From contig JAKNDB010000107.1 of assembly GCA_024305405.1 (NCBI GenBank), forward strand, positions 1,798,001 to 1,862,000: a stretch of DNA of 64,000 bases, in the 5' to 3' direction. The notes under the pieces were generated by a model. That model worked only from the letters and a program-made list of their open reading frames with translations. It ran no database searches and was not told where the DNA came from. Positions 25,874 through 38,600 of this stretch are shown piece after piece. The first letter of the stretch is position 1, and every line of letters starts with the position of its first letter. This DNA is from Dirofilaria immitis (taxonomy: Eukaryota; Nematoda; Chromadorea; Rhabditida; Onchocercidae). The position numbers were made by a program, and so were the translations under genes.

Positions 25874-26502
25874 GTCAAAGTTTATACTTCCTGATGTGTC
25901 TTTTGAAATGAGACTTCGCATGTTTTTCCGCCGAACTATATGTTATGTTCAAAATTGTAAAATTACAAAAATTTGGTTGGCTCCAGAAGTATCTATCGAT
26001 CTTGAAACAATTATGACGTAACATAACTCCACTTATGTTTGCCATACAGCAAAAGTAGAGCATATATGTTGGGACCCGAGCTTGAGCAGGAGAGTAGAGT
26101 TAGAAGAAACTCTGGCAATGGTTGGAAATGGTTCTGATGTGTAAATTGATCGTTTGACTTTGGTATAGAGGCGGATAGCTATTAGTTGGTTCGTTCTGCT
26201 CACCTTATATTGTACTGCAATGCTTAATTTTAAATCTCAATACATCTTGTATATATGTTTGCAGAAGTGAACAGTAACTGTTTCTTTCTTAGCGGAATCA
26301 AGAAATTAGTACAAATCTACTCGATTCATATTTCGTGAAATTAATTCAATATTTTTAACATTTTTCTAAGGCAAAAGCAAATTCACACTGCATAAATATA
26401 CGAAGAATAATTTTTGCCAGTCAAAATCATTATAAAATTAAAAGGGCACAGTTCAATAAACAAAAAACAGAAGAGCTTGAGAGAATTCCTGATCATTTGC
26501 AA
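25874..26502. other. Space between convergent genes, no supported gene
   Basis: About 630 bases between the carrier stop and the stop of the minus-strand gene. It should contain both 3' UTRs. An AATAAA lies at 26455-26460 on the plus strand. A short open frame around 26050-26140 on the plus strand has no recognisable feature. Confidence 0.5.
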
Positions 26503-27099
26503 TCACTTCATCTCGTGAGTTTTTCGTTTATTCTTGCTTTTGCTAACTTTCTGCTTTCGTTTGCAGCGAAATCGACCATGTTTGCCACTTTCTATGTTGC
26601 TTCCCGAATCACTTTGATCGCTGTAAAGTGACGCATCGCTGTAAAGTACCGAGGAACCAACTGACGATAGGCTGAGTTCCAATAATTCAGTAGTACTGAA
26701 CGATTCATCGCTGCTATCTGTATTTCCAATGTCTCCTTTCGTGTGATATCCGTCTATATGATTCTCCTGAAAAATAATTTTTAGAATTCCTCGAAAGATC
26801 CAATTCTAGTGTTTTCTTACTCTTCCAATTCCTATGATTCTTCGATGATATGGTGGTGATTGCCTACCAGATAAAAGTTTTTGAAAGGAATTTATGGCAT
26901 CATCTTTTAAGCTACTCGACAAACAAGATTTCACTGAGGCAAAGGAAGAGGAAAATTGCCGAGTCTCCCACTATGAGTTTCATTTTTGCAATATATGCTC
27001 TTCGGCGTTTTCGCAGGTGAACCATTTCCTCCTCGATATATGCAATTTTCTCTTTTAACTCCTAAATTGTCTTCGAAGAGCATCCTCGCGTGATGTCAT
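26503..27099 (-). CDS. Unrecognised two-exon protein: coiled coil, serine-rich middle, basic tail
   Basis: I do not recognise the family. Exon 1 runs 27099 to 26821 (ATG at 27099, upstream in-frame TAA, donor GTAAG) and exon 2 runs 26766 to 26503 (acceptor TTTTCAG, stop TGA). The N-terminus has coiled-coil character: ELKEKIAYIEEEMVHLRKRR, very rich in charged residues with heptad-spaced I, M and L. The middle is serine rich (SSSFASVKSCLSSSLKDD). Exon 2 is acidic and serine rich (SSVLYSDASLYSDQSDSGS) and ends in a lysine/arginine tail (RKQKVSKSKNKRK) resembling a nuclear localisation signal. Exon 1 needs one extra base at three short runs, 27061-27062 (CC), 26967-26969 (CCC) and 26952-26955 (AAAA), to read through. 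With them it is open throughout. Its 3' end faces the carrier gene. The alternative is a decayed gene. Confidence 0.5.
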
Positions 27100-29189
27100 T
27101 AGATTCGATTAATTGATTCTTATTTTATGACACGAAACGATAATCTGCAAATTTCTTGATAAGTTCAACAAATAATTTCAGTTATTGTAAAATTAGCGAA
27201 ATAATAAAATTTAATAAAAATTAGAGTGTGCGGATCATTTAAGTTGCAAGCAGTAAAATAAAATCAATTTATTATAATTAGTTAAATTGAACTAAACTAT
27301 GAAGCAGCCACTGACTATACTTATTTTTGCACGAAATAATCTTTTCCAACTATTCCATGTTATTTATTTAGTACTAATTATTTATTTCCTGATATAAATG
27401 CATTGATGTGATTATAGAATGAATGATCGTTTTGAAGCGAAAATCTGAATACTGTTAAATATAATAACTGGTAATATGAGCTTATTTGATCAGTCATTTA
27501 TTCATATTCTGAAATACTAGTAATTTTGATAGTCATTTAGTTCATTGATGCATTTTAAGAGAGCTCTCGTGAATCGAAAATATATACACAATAACAAAAC
27601 TGTTATGATTGGAGACAGATTTACATCACCATAAAACGACTGTAAGTGGATTGTAATTTTAAAAGTGCCTTATTTAATAGAACGAAGTGCTTGAAAGTCA
27701 GAACAACAGGGAGAAGCGGAGAGACAGACGAAAAAGACTAGATAGAGCACAGGACAAACAAAAAGAAACCAGACAACGATAATAAGGAAATGCCCATAGT
27801 GAGGGTCTAAGGGACTGTCAGTTCAGTGGTTTTGTATCAATTTTTGCTAGTAAGAAATAACGGGCCGCAAGAGCTGACACGTGGTAAGTGATTGTTTCCA
27901 ATTCCTACTTTATGTGGGATTACGATATGGTAGGCGTATGGTAGGCTTTCTCGCGTTGAATTTTGGAGGCTAATTTGCCATTATGTTGAGAGTTGTACGT
28001 ATACCTGCTATACATCTGTCAGTTCTTTAGGAATGGGAATTATTACTTACTAATCTTTTATCTACACCTAAGATAATGTAAAAAAAAATCAGAAATGATC
28101 GTTTGCGAATTTTATTGAAAATTACATATTTCGAGAATAAATTTCTTCAAAGAAGAAAAGGTTTAATTCTTTCATAATGCTTTATCTGAGGATATATCTT
28201 TTGCGATATATACTGTACTATGAGTTAGCAAGTTAAAACTTAAGTGTTTACTTAACCAATGGATCAATTTAGACGCTCAATTTTAGTAGTAACCATTGTA
28301 AGCCTAGAAGGAAGTGGTAATATTATTGTGCCATTTTATCATTTAACCTGCCTTCTCTTCTTTATTTGCTTTTTTTTTTATTTCGCTCTATTATTATTTC
28401 TATCATTTTAAGTAATCGTTTTTTAAAAGAAACTTTGTCGAGCTTATCATTCTTTTGTCTCTATTTCCTTGTTATTTTCAATGTTAATTTCATTCTACTG
28501 ATTTTTAAAATTAGTAGAGTTAACTGTACAATCCAACTACTGTTGACTAGGCATTTTTTGGGGGAGGTGGGCGCGAAGGAAAGGGGGATGAGAAGTAGTA
28601 AATAAAGATCTTCTGATCATTGCTCTCCAACGATTAGATTCTAAGGCTTTTTATATTTATTAATTAAAATCGGTTAGGTAATGTTATTGTGATCAATGAT
28701 ATTACTACGATGCGTTTTTAATAACGCTATCATTTGTCACAAACATCTGGGAACTGAAGAGCATGGAAAGTAACTTTAATATATTTTTAATATGATTAAG
28801 GAAAAGTTGACTAAATTATCATTAGTGACTGATTTTTATCCTTCACTACGAATAACTGATCATAACTCCCTTTTTTTTGTTTTTGAAGGATGCGATGTAA
28901 TCAGTTGTTTACAATGGGAAGAAATGTAGTTAGTCGTTTGTGATAATTAATTACTTTGTCGATCACAGAATTAACTAACTGTTTTATTTATATCTATTTT
29001 TTATGTTTCTCGTTCCTTTTTTGTTCTCTCTTATCCCTTTTACTTCTTTATTCCAATATGTTGCGTTTACAGAAAAAATATTGCGAAAGTGAATATTAAT
29101 TATTGTAAAGAAGAATAGCCCTGAGCAGAAATAAAAAGAATCTTGTTGGGGTGAAGCCGTGGAAGAAGACGAAGCAGGCGGGTTGCGAT
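27100..29189. other. Divergent intergenic region, probable promoters and AMPK beta leader
   Basis: About 2.1 kb between the starts of the minus-strand gene and the AMPK beta gene. It must hold the promoters of both. Apart from the possible leader exon near 27.65-27.88 kb and a G-rich patch at 28558-28600 (GGGGGAGGTGGGCGCGAAGG), I see nothing coding. Confidence 0.5.
27650..27883 (+). other. Possible non-coding 5' exon upstream of the AMPK beta gene
   Basis: A purine-rich, less AT-rich patch that ends in GACACGTG followed by GTAAGTG, a strong donor match. The next good acceptor in the same direction is TTTACAG at 29066-29072, just upstream of the AMPK beta start, where the leader contains stop codons. 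A spliced 5' UTR is plausible. CACGTG at 27878-27883 is also an E-box core. The left boundary is arbitrary. Confidence 0.3.
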
Positions 29190-31500
29190 ATGGGCAATAA
29201 TCAGGGTGGACTTCATAAACGGGAGCGTGTCCTCGATGGACAACAACGCGGGCGACAATGGGCAGCTGGTAGTGTTGCTGGCGGTAGTAGTGTTTCTGGT
29301 CAAATAATGAGTGGTAGTGGTACGACAGAAGATGGTTGTCCTGTACAGGTTTGCATACATATCATTTGTTAAGATATCAATTGCTTTCTATGATCAGCCA
29401 TATCTGTATCTCATTTTAAATCTTGGAATCTTAGGATCAGAAATGTTGAGAATGTATAAAATCAGGATCATTACAAACCAACTATTCGTTCCACTGTTCG
29501 TTATTAATCTGTTGTTATTGATCGTTTTTTTTTGGTTGCTGTTATTCAGACATATTTCTTTTGATTATTTGAAGAGAAGAAAACAATTTGATGTTGTTTG
29601 GTTTAGTCAACCTCGATGTTATCTTGTCATTGAATGTTGAAATAGATAAGATCTTCGTCGCAGAAAGATATTTTTTTCATATGAATATTTTTTGTCGATG
29701 AGATATATTTTTTTAGTATCAGAAAATATGTTGAAGCTTTTTTTCAATTTAGCGAATGCTTCAGGTGAAAATTGCAAAAGTGACGGGTCCGTTTCAACAC
29801 CAAGTATCCAGTTTTCTGAAGCAAATGAATATCCAGTGGTTTTTAAATGGCAAGGAGGGAGTCAGGCTGGCGGAGTTTATATATCAGGTTCCTGGGATGG
29901 CTGGAAAAAGATGACACCATTATGTAGATCTACTCAGGATTTTTCAACTATCATTAACTTGAATCCTGGTAAGTTGAGACTCTGAGATCAGACTGGAAAG
30001 AAATCACAGTAGAGCGTATTCTGCAGTTTCTTATCAGGTTTCCTACAAGAGAATTATTATTTGATTACATAATACTTTTTGACAGTAGGTTCCTTTTTGA
30101 AATAAATAAATTTCGGTCTGCTATCAAAGTAAATTTTTATAGGTAGACATGAATATAAATTTTTATTGATGGAAAATGGGTAGTTGATGAAAACGCTGCG
30201 AAAACTGACAATAAATTTGGTGGTCAGAACAATGTCATTGCAATTGATGAAGCTGATTTTGAAGTATTTCTTTGTTTTTGGCCTTATAAAGAAAACAAAG
30301 ATTGCTCGAAAATGACGCTATTCGGGCTTTCTTTTTCTACTAATTGATTGTTTAGACAGATATCTACTCCTTGTCTTTGGTGGGAAATAATCTGTCAGAG
30401 AGGGAAGGCCCAACTTCATTTGTGCGTATCGGTCAAGCAGATTCTGAGAAATTTCATATTTATTTGCCTCATAATATCAACTTCCTTCTTAGATTTTATT
30501 TAACAATCTCGGAAAAAGACGTATATTGATAAAATTATATAAATATTATTTAAGATATTCTGAATTAACTGATTTAATGGCATCATATTAGGCTAAATTT
30601 TTAGTAATCATTTTTTTAATTGTATATATGTGTATTTTTAGGTATTCGACGCACTCGATCGTGATTTAGCATCATCAAATGCTGGGGAAATATTGAGGAA
30701 GGTGAATATGACTGGTGCACCACCCTCTTCACATGACACACCAAATGAACGCGAAATTGAGAAATTGAAAAATTTCACTCAAGATATACCGGACCGCAGA
30801 GAGTTTGAAAAAGCTCAAAACCCGCCAGTTTTACCACCTCATCTTCTACAGGTTTTCCTGTTGCATCTTTTTAAAGACTATTATTTTTAAATTACGAAAA
30901 TTTTTATGTAATCTTTTCTTGATTGTTTTAATCAGTAAATTTTTATTTTCTAATTTCTTAATTTGAATAATATTTTGGCTCGATCTTAACTGAGCAAAAC
31001 AGTAAAAATATTGGCAAAAATACTTTACTAATCCTTCCCAGAAGTAGTAAAATGAAAGGTATTTAATCTTTATGAAATGCTATAAATTTCAAGTTCCCAA
31101 GTGATTATTCTTAACCGAAGAAAAAAATGCTGTGATATACTTATTTTGATATAATCATGTTTTTTTCCTGTTTTCATTTCACTGTTAATCAGATCAAGAT
31201 TTTTGGTTCTAGCCGACCATTCTTCATTGATCGTTGTAAAAATTTGTCCCTTGCCAGCGTTATGCTTCCGTAATTTTAATATTGTATTATGATAAATAAA
31301 TTTATTTGTTTTTACTTTTATAGGTGATTCTCAATAAGGATACACCCATGCAGTGTGATCCAAATGTATTACCAGAACCAAATCATGTAATGCTGAACCA
31401 TCTTTATGCTCTATCAATTAAGGATGGTGTTATGGTACTTTCCGCAACACACCGTTATCGTAAGAAATATGTGACAACACTTCTTTATAAACCAATTTAA
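29190..31500 (+). CDS. PRKAB: AMP-activated protein kinase beta subunit
   Basis: Scaffold subunit of the AMPK energy-sensor kinase, binding glycogen and the alpha and gamma subunits. Exons: 29190-29348, 29765-29968, 30143-30263, 30642-30851, 31324-31500; about 290 residues, against about 270 in vertebrates. The protein starts MGNNQGG, with glycine 2 available for N-myristoylation. The carbohydrate-binding module (CBM48) shows VVFKWQGGSQAGGVYISGSW, then DGWKKM, with conserved glycogen-binding tryptophans and a serine (CRSTQDF) at the place of vertebrate Ser108. The C-terminal interaction domain reads NPPVLPPHLLQVILNKDTP, then LNHLYALSIKDGVMVLSATH and RYRKKYVTTLLYKPI-stop, matching the family end. 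The conserved HEYKF-DGKW segment is one base short at the T5 run 30160-30164, and exon 2 needs one more A at 29768-29771 if the acceptor at 29763-29764 is used. The rest is in frame. Confidence 0.93.
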
Positions 31501-32307
31501 TTGATATTGTGTTTTCTTTCCGGTGAATCTAAGTTACGGTCTATCATGCTTTCATTTTATGTTGTACATTGTTTCCTTCCAAAAATTACTTCTTTAATAT
31601 TAGTTTATTTAAAATTTTGATATAATTGGTTTGGAAAGAGTAGGATTTGGTCTTTCAAAGAAAATTAGTGATTTCAGGCTATCTATAATTTTTTTCTGTT
31701 ACAGTACACTGCTGTTGATCATTTCATTGGTATGTGAAAATAAATTACGGAATTAAGTGGTAGTGAAAATCATATTAGAGAATTTATCTGCAACATATGA
31801 TTTATGGACCTTTTATTAAGTAGGCTTAAAGGTTGAATTTGAAAGAGGAAATTTACGTCAGAAATCTACTTATGAAATATTCTTGAAGAGATAGTTTGAA
31901 GAAAAATATAGGAGATATTTGTTTCTTCATTGTTTGCTTATTCATGGTATCAGAAATTTATCTCTTGCATTTTTCAATTGTTTTTGTTTTCTCTGTTTAC
32001 TGTCTTATTTTTATGATTTTTATACGAAATATTTATAGCTTGCATTGATGCCAACGATGTACATAACATATGATAAACAATACTTATATTCAATTATATT
32101 GTTTGTCGCATTTAGCAGTTTAGATTTTCAGTGCGATTTTATATTGTCTATGCTGGAAAATGGAGAGGATTTTAGATAATTTATACCTTTATACATTTCT
32201 TGTATTGTTATTGGACGAAATTTTACGGATTAAAAAAGTTGGTTTTCTCATTTCCTGTCTTAAAAAAAAGATTTAGTAGTTTCTCGATGGTAATTTGGTG
32301 ATAAAAC
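31501..32307. other. Intergenic stretch between AMPK beta and the BTB-like gene
   Basis: About 800 AT-rich bases in the same orientation as both flanking genes. It should contain the AMPK beta 3' UTR and the promoter of the next gene. No coding exon is visible and I did not see a spliced-leader acceptor arrangement that would prove an operon. Confidence 0.5.
31739..31744 (+). promoter_or_regulatory. Candidate poly(A) signal AATAAA for AMPK beta
   Basis: AATAAA about 240 bases after the AMPK beta stop codon. Weak evidence in AT-rich DNA. Confidence 0.25.
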
Positions 32308-34766
32308 ATGGAGCAAATGTGGACGTTAGAACGAACATGGAGTGGTGCTGATTTATCAAATGGATGGTCATCAGCAGTTTCAGAATATGGATATTGCTGT
32401 ACGGTGCAGGTTGGTGTTGCGATTTATTTGAGGATGTAGAAGTATTATATTAAATATGATCTGTTCCAACTTTGAAGTATTGTTCGTTGTAGGCTATTTT
32501 TTCGCTAAATTTTGATGCATTTTCATTTTCAGTGTACAAAAAAGAAATCACATGATGAATGGATATTAAGTGTTAATCCAGAAGCGCACTGTGCATATTC
32601 ACTACTTGTTGATGTAGTATTGTCCGTTGGCGCTTTTCATTTTAAGGTCCTTCTTTGACATAAAATTTTCCTTTGCTCAATTTTTCTTTATAATTTCAAT
32701 TTTTATCTCGATATATAGACGATATTGTTTTAAATATTCCTCATATTAACTATATCTTCTTATTAATTATAGTATTCTTCATCTCATTTTAATAATATTC
32801 ATTCCACAATCTTAGTCATTATAATTTGTAACTGAGGGATATTTATTCAGTGTGTTGTATTTTGCAGGTTTATAGGGATTTATGGGATTCATCGAGTATT
32901 GTGTTGCAAGAAGAAACACGAAGTGGATCAAGAGTTGATGTTACATTGAGATTGCGAATCATCGAAACGTTATCACCGCAAGATCTTAGTGGACAGACGC
33001 CATATAGGGATTTTGAAATAAGTGTAAGCTCTTTCGATGATGTAATTGCCAGTTAGCAGCATCAATGTTACTGGACGCTAAACTTCTTTCCGCAGTATAT
33101 ATGTTGTTATCTTGAAAGGGGCTTATTATTTAGTTACAAAACCACTCTCTTTAGTTCGTTTGCTATTGTGTTTGGCACATTTGTTCTTGGATCTCATTAA
33201 ATTAAAAATTTCCTTTCTTTTTTTGAAAGTTTATTTCGAATAAAGGTTTCGTCGATTATTAGAAAGATGAAGAGTTTATTCTTCACTTTTCAGCGAATCA
33301 GTTTTCATAAGTTTGTATGAAAATTGGTCTTTGATTTACTTTCTTCTTTCAATTAGAAACAGTTATAGTGTAAGGGACGTTCTTGGTTCGTTGATGTCAC
33401 ATATTTGGCATCTATTGGAGGAAAGTTGTTCACCGAATGGAGTGAACAACGATCGAAGGGCATAAAAAATGCTGGGTAGATGGTATTTCAACATATGAAT
33501 TAGATTGTCTCATTGATGCAACGGCCAAATATCGACAAATTGTTGTGACAAGGTTTATTTTAATCATGTTTCTGCTTTAATTTTTGGAATCAGTCGCACT
33601 TTGATTAATTTCGAGTGCATTAATTAAACTTTTCTAAATATCACTAGCCACTTAAACTTTATATGGAATGGAGTACTTGTTGGTTATTATGGGTAGAAAC
33701 TTGATTGCTATCACGTGGGAATTCGTATTTGTCCTCGATCTATCGAAATTGACGATTAATACCAGAAGATTAATTTATGAATCTTGTTGATATAGTTATT
33801 CAAGTTATTCAATTCCTATAATTTCTTGAGTCAGTTTATTTTTAAGCTGACTTTCGATATCATTGGACTGAAGTAATCTTTTTGAAAATTAAAATTTTAT
33901 TATTTAATCAAACAGAATTTAAAAAAAGAAATTTTTATATAAACATGAAGAATGTTACACATTACTTTAATTTGACATATTTTATCAAGAATATCTGCAG
34001 AGTTTCTCGCTTGAAGGTAACAGGATTGAAAAAAAGTTTTCGTAGTGAGTTTAAATTTAATTCCAATTTTATGTTTTAAAGGATGAATTATGATGTTTTG
34101 GTCAGTGTTGCATTTCGCTACAATATTGGATCAGTATTACGAACTGTGGAATCATTTCTTATGGATGCCGAATGGATTCATCCAATTCGACGACTTGAAT
34201 ATGCTGTTTGTTACAAGTAAACTTATTTGTTCTTTGCAAACTGGATTTTTTAGATCATGCTAAGATTGCATAGAAATATGAAAATTAAGGAATAAGTAGA
34301 ATAAAATAAATAAATTTATTGCGAATCTATTTTTAAGGAAATGAAATTTGCTATATAAAGATCTGCATTTTTAATGGATTTTATCTTCAGATTAGCTAGA
34401 TTGGGAGATACCATCAGCAGAAAATTAGTATCATCTAATACAGCCATTGAGAGGTTGCATGAATATTTGGCCGAAAATGATGAAACCTTAGCTCAGGTTT
34501 GGTTTAGCCTATTTAAGAAGTCATTTGTCATATAATGGTTTTTTTATTCATGAACTCTGAGATATTTTACGTTCGATACTCAAAAATGTTAAAGCAGTTC
34601 ATGACGTGTTATTTGATTTGGATTTCCAAGCAAAAGTTTTTTTAATCACTATCCATCATTTTTTCTTTTTATATTTGCTAATTATTCATTTAAGCTTCAA
34701 CTATTTCAGATACATCCGGATGTATTGGTCTCTTTGAATATCTATCCAGATCATGTACTTTCGTAG
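32308..34766 (+). CDS. BTB/POZ-like protein, about 285 residues
   Basis: Exons: 32308-32409, 32534-32646, 32868-33023, 33369-33552, 34082-34216, 34391-34496, 34710-34766, all with consensus splice sites and matching phases apart from one base. The N-terminal half (start MEQMWTLERTWSGADL) is a possible MATH-like domain that I cannot confirm. The second half looks like a BTB fold: SWFVDVTYLASIGGKLFTEW at the start of exon 4 resembles the usual DVTL-x2-GGK-x-F opening. Exon 5 (NYDVLVSVAFRYNIGSVLRT, then VESFL) resembles the end of the fold, where a helix-rich segment of the type LLxLADRYxI leads to CExFL. BTB proteins of this kind are often substrate adaptors for cullin-3 ubiquitin ligases; that role is inference. 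The frame is one base short at the GGG run 33474-33476. Confidence 0.6.
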
Positions 34767-35387
34767 TACTGTTTGAATTATGCACGAATTTATACTGATT
34801 ACATTATAAGACAAATACTGATTTTATTCTTTTTGATACAGATTTTCTAATTCGAATTTTTACTTACTTTTGTGAAATAAAAATTATACGTATACATATA
34901 ATGAATATTTTGTAAATTGCAATTTATTCAAATTTGATTTTTGTCATTTATTACTCTCTTTATGCTCTATCATTTTTTCACCTCCTATATTTTCTTGAAT
35001 TGTTTCATTCCCTGTTACTCTTGTTATAATTGAAAACGATCTCAGAAATTATTCTTATCAGTTAAAGTTACTTTATTTCAACAGTATGGGTTCATTTGTA
35101 ATATGTAAGAGAATATCTGCGTGGGCTTTTGAGAAATTTAAAATATGTTTTTAGCTGATGGTTCAATTGTAAGATAGATTTCGTAAATCAGTATGAATCA
35201 AAACCGATTAAGCTCAACGTAAATGTCAGGGTTTTGGTTTGATATTGGATTTTCACTTCTTGAGAGTGGGGCCGATTGAATTCATTTGGAACAGTATTTA
35301 TCTGAAAGGATACTAAGATTGAAATTACCGAAGACTCACATTCGAGTAATCGTAAATGTTGAGCGACTCTGACCCTTTCCCGGCGAT
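34767..35387. other. Short intergenic stretch
   Basis: About 620 bases. The first part is probably the 3' UTR of the BTB-like gene. The last 150 bases before 35388 are less AT-rich than their surroundings, with no recognised motif. Confidence 0.45.
34876..34881 (+). promoter_or_regulatory. Candidate poly(A) signal AATAAA for the BTB-like gene
   Basis: AATAAA 110 bases after the stop codon at 34766, a normal distance for a short 3' UTR. Confidence 0.35.
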
Positions 35388-35678
35388 ATGAACCGGAAGA
35401 GGAACGCCTCTGTGGAACCTCTCACACCATTAGTTTTGCATTCCTCAGGTGGAGATTACCCGATAGTCGACCTAATCTCTGTTTTGAAATGCCTATGTTG
35501 GGGCTGCCTTCCCTCCAATTTATTGGGAATAATCTATGTGCAAGAAATAATGAGTGGTATGTTGTGGGGAAAGTTTGCCTATTCACCGTTGTCTCTATTG
35601 TTGGCTATAATCTTTCTCCTTTTTGCGATATTTCGAAAGAACATGATTTATAATTGCCAGTTACGGTGCCATGCATAA
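35388..35678 (+). CDS. Possible single-exon protein with two hydrophobic segments, unrecognised
   Basis: A 96-codon open frame from MNRKRNASVEPL to CQLRCHA-stop. I do not recognise it. After a polar start come two hydrophobic stretches: ISVLKCLCWGCL with SNLLGIIYV, and SPLSLLLAIIFLLFAIF followed by a positively charged RKN. That pattern fits a small two-helix membrane protein. Base composition is clearly less AT-rich than the flanks, which argues for coding. Against it: no close homologue comes to mind, no upstream splice site or promoter is evident, and it could be part of a longer gene or a chance frame. Confidence 0.4.
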   Translation: MNRKRNASVEPLTPLVLHSSGGDYPIVDLISVLKCLCWGCLPSNLLGIIYVQEIMSGMLWGKFAYSPLSLLLAIIFLLFAIFRKNMIYNCQLRCHA

Positions 35679-38600
35679 TCCTTGGATTTAAAACTTGGTG
35701 CATCATCGGGGCATCGCTTGACCTTCATTGACCCTTTGATTTTATTAATTCATTTTTGACAGAATTCAAATATTTCACTCTTTGGCATTTGATCGAAAAA
35801 AATTTCTTTCCCAAATAATTTCCAAATTTTAAAACGGTGCGATATTCTATTAGTCTTGAATAAGGATGGTTTTATTGAATTCATTATTCCCAATTTGCAA
35901 GAATTTTCTTGAGGGCAAGTTTTCAATCGTCTAATATACCAAGGTAATTATTTCTAACAAAAAAACGCATCGAAATTATCATTGAGAAGGTAAGATGAAG
36001 TAAATTTGAAGTTTTACTCTTTATGCAATTCCGCTTATTATGCAAGGAATGAATGCAGCACTGTAATAGTTTTATTTCTTTTGTCTTCATCGAAACATTC
36101 AAACTATTAATTGATTTTTATCAGTGAGATTCTGATATTTGTCTTTTTAGTGATTTATTTGGTTTTTGAAAGAATCTATTTGAGCTTTTAAATGATTGCT
36201 TTTTTTTTAATTTTTGATTACTTCTAAGCACTAAGTTTTTCTTATTCCTTTTTCTTTCTGCCATCATACAAATGTGATGGAACTTAATTATTCTCGCTTA
36301 GTACTCTATGGATTATCTAAATGTCCATCATCAATGTTCTCCGCTTCGGAGAATCGCCATTTTACCATGATATGGATAAGCAACTGCGTAAGATTTACTA
36401 TTCTAGCGTAATATCCAGCATGAAATGCAAAATCAAATCGAATATTCGAAACTTAAAGATCAGATTTTCAATCATTAAGTTCTGATATAGACAAACAGAT
36501 CAGCGTTGGAATCTAGAACGAACCAAATTAAATGTCTATCAACGTGACCTTCCTATATTTCCAGTCGATCATCATCCATTTAAATCGAAAGTAGAAATTT
36601 TTTATTGATTTAAAGGATCAGCAAGACCAGTTGACAATATCCAACGAGATTCATCATTATTGAAATTAATTCATCATTATTGAACTTTTTAATTATTTAG
36701 AAGGAAAAATATCTTCAGCTAGATTTTAGTACAAAGATCAGGTTATCTTCTGTCTATTTCAAAATTATTGGTTTTTCATGATAATCTAATAATCCTTAGA
36801 AGACATGTTAATTGATAATCATTTGATTAAAAAATGCCATATAATAATAATAATTTAAGATGCTATGGTAATCTTATGATTGCGCATCAGATTGAATATT
36901 TCATTCATTTAATATCAGATTTTAGTATGTGATTGTTTTAAAATTTCAATCAATTTTATTTCCTAGCATTGAAAACGATCTTTTACTAAGAAGCAATAAA
37001 AATGGCGAAAAATTAATTTAAAAAAGAAGGAACAAAAATAAAAGGGTATGGATGTATTAGCTTAAAAGGATTATAGTTTATAAAACAAACATGAAAAGCT
37101 CAAATAGCTGCAATGTTTTGTCCTTTTTTCAGAAACTAATATCATTTAATTCTATTTAAATGAAGGAAAAAGATGAATATTTGAAAGAGCAAATTTGAAA
37201 ATTTCTTTATTTCATAAACAGAAAAAGCAAACTTCGGCAACTAACAAAATCTTATTTATTTCAGATATCTGGTCAGAGGAGAATTTCATTTTTCAATAAA
37301 ATTCATTTTTGGCTTTCCTTTGCTAAATTTTATTGCTATTTTTTTGCACGGTATACATTAATTTATCATCGTTAGATTTTTTGATTTAATTAATTCTCAA
37401 GAAATTTAAAGGAAAAAATTTTTTCCAGTATTTTAGTGGTTTCTGATTTCTAAATTATTCCAAATTTCAAAACGAATTTCAATTAGAAGTATGCAGATGT
37501 TTTAAATCTTTTATTAACTTTATAATTTTGCCAGTGAATAAATATTTATATCATAAAATATCTGACTTAATATAATAGAAATTATCATTACGAATTTGGT
37601 ATAAATGTATAGACCTCATTTTAATTCATTTTATTTTATTATGTTTAATTCTTGCAAAATTGTACAGGTTAAATTTATTGACAGCATATATCACACAATT
37701 TTGCATTTGTATGCATGATTTAAATGAACTTACAACTTTCAATGTTTTCTATTACCTTTTACCAATTTCAATATTAAAATGTCAACTTGAAGAAACGCTT
37801 TTTTGCCATCTTTCTTATTGATAATAATATGTATTAGCATAAAATTTTAAAATAACAATTTGATCAATGAAAAAATACATCTCAAAAATTAATAATGGAT
37901 TTGTTATGGATAGAGCAGAAACAGATGGTATGGTTTTTGGTATTGAATGATATATTAGGATAATTTTGAGTATATGATCATCTAATTTAACAAGACGTAG
38001 ATCGTACAAAACAAATTTGCTTATTTTTTTTTTCATTCGATCACGTATTAGGATAATTTTAAGATTATGAACATCTAATTTGTTCTATCTTAATGATCTA
38101 TCTGCTATATGATTACATTTTCATCAATCATTTCAATTTCTTTTTTTTTTTTTGGCTACTAAAACAAATAAGAAAAATTCTTATTTAAGATATAATTATT
38201 TAGAAATAAATACAATGAAAAAAAACAATATGCTAACATTATAATAAATAAATTTCATTTAATGAAAAAGTATTTTAGGAAAAAAAAGTAACAAATTGAA
38301 GAAAAATCTAAAGCAAAAATAATGATGAAAGTATATTTAATATGGAAATGATAATCAATGAGCTTCAATGATTGAATCAAAGAACGAAATTTTCGGCATA
38401 TTTGCCAAAATTATGGCAATATTATGAATTTAACATGAAGATTTTTTTATGAGTTTTTTCAGGATGAAAGAAGAAGAAGTTTAAAAATCACAAGAAAGTT
38501 ATAATTTAGTAATAAAATTTGACTTAATTTAATTATACTTATTAATTGTATCTAGTAGCAAATTACTTAGCACATTTCTAACGATTAAAAATAAGAATTA

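Noticed and set aside
29311..29640. 109-codon plus-strand open frame overlapping AMPK beta exon 1
   Set aside because: It is in the wrong frame for the recognised exon and runs through intron 1; hydrophobic content reflects T-rich intron sequence.
36337..36353. Perfect 7-bp hairpin TTCTCCG-CTT-CGGAGAA
   Set aside because: Too short to be significant alone in a 64-kb window, and no terminator role is expected in a eukaryote.
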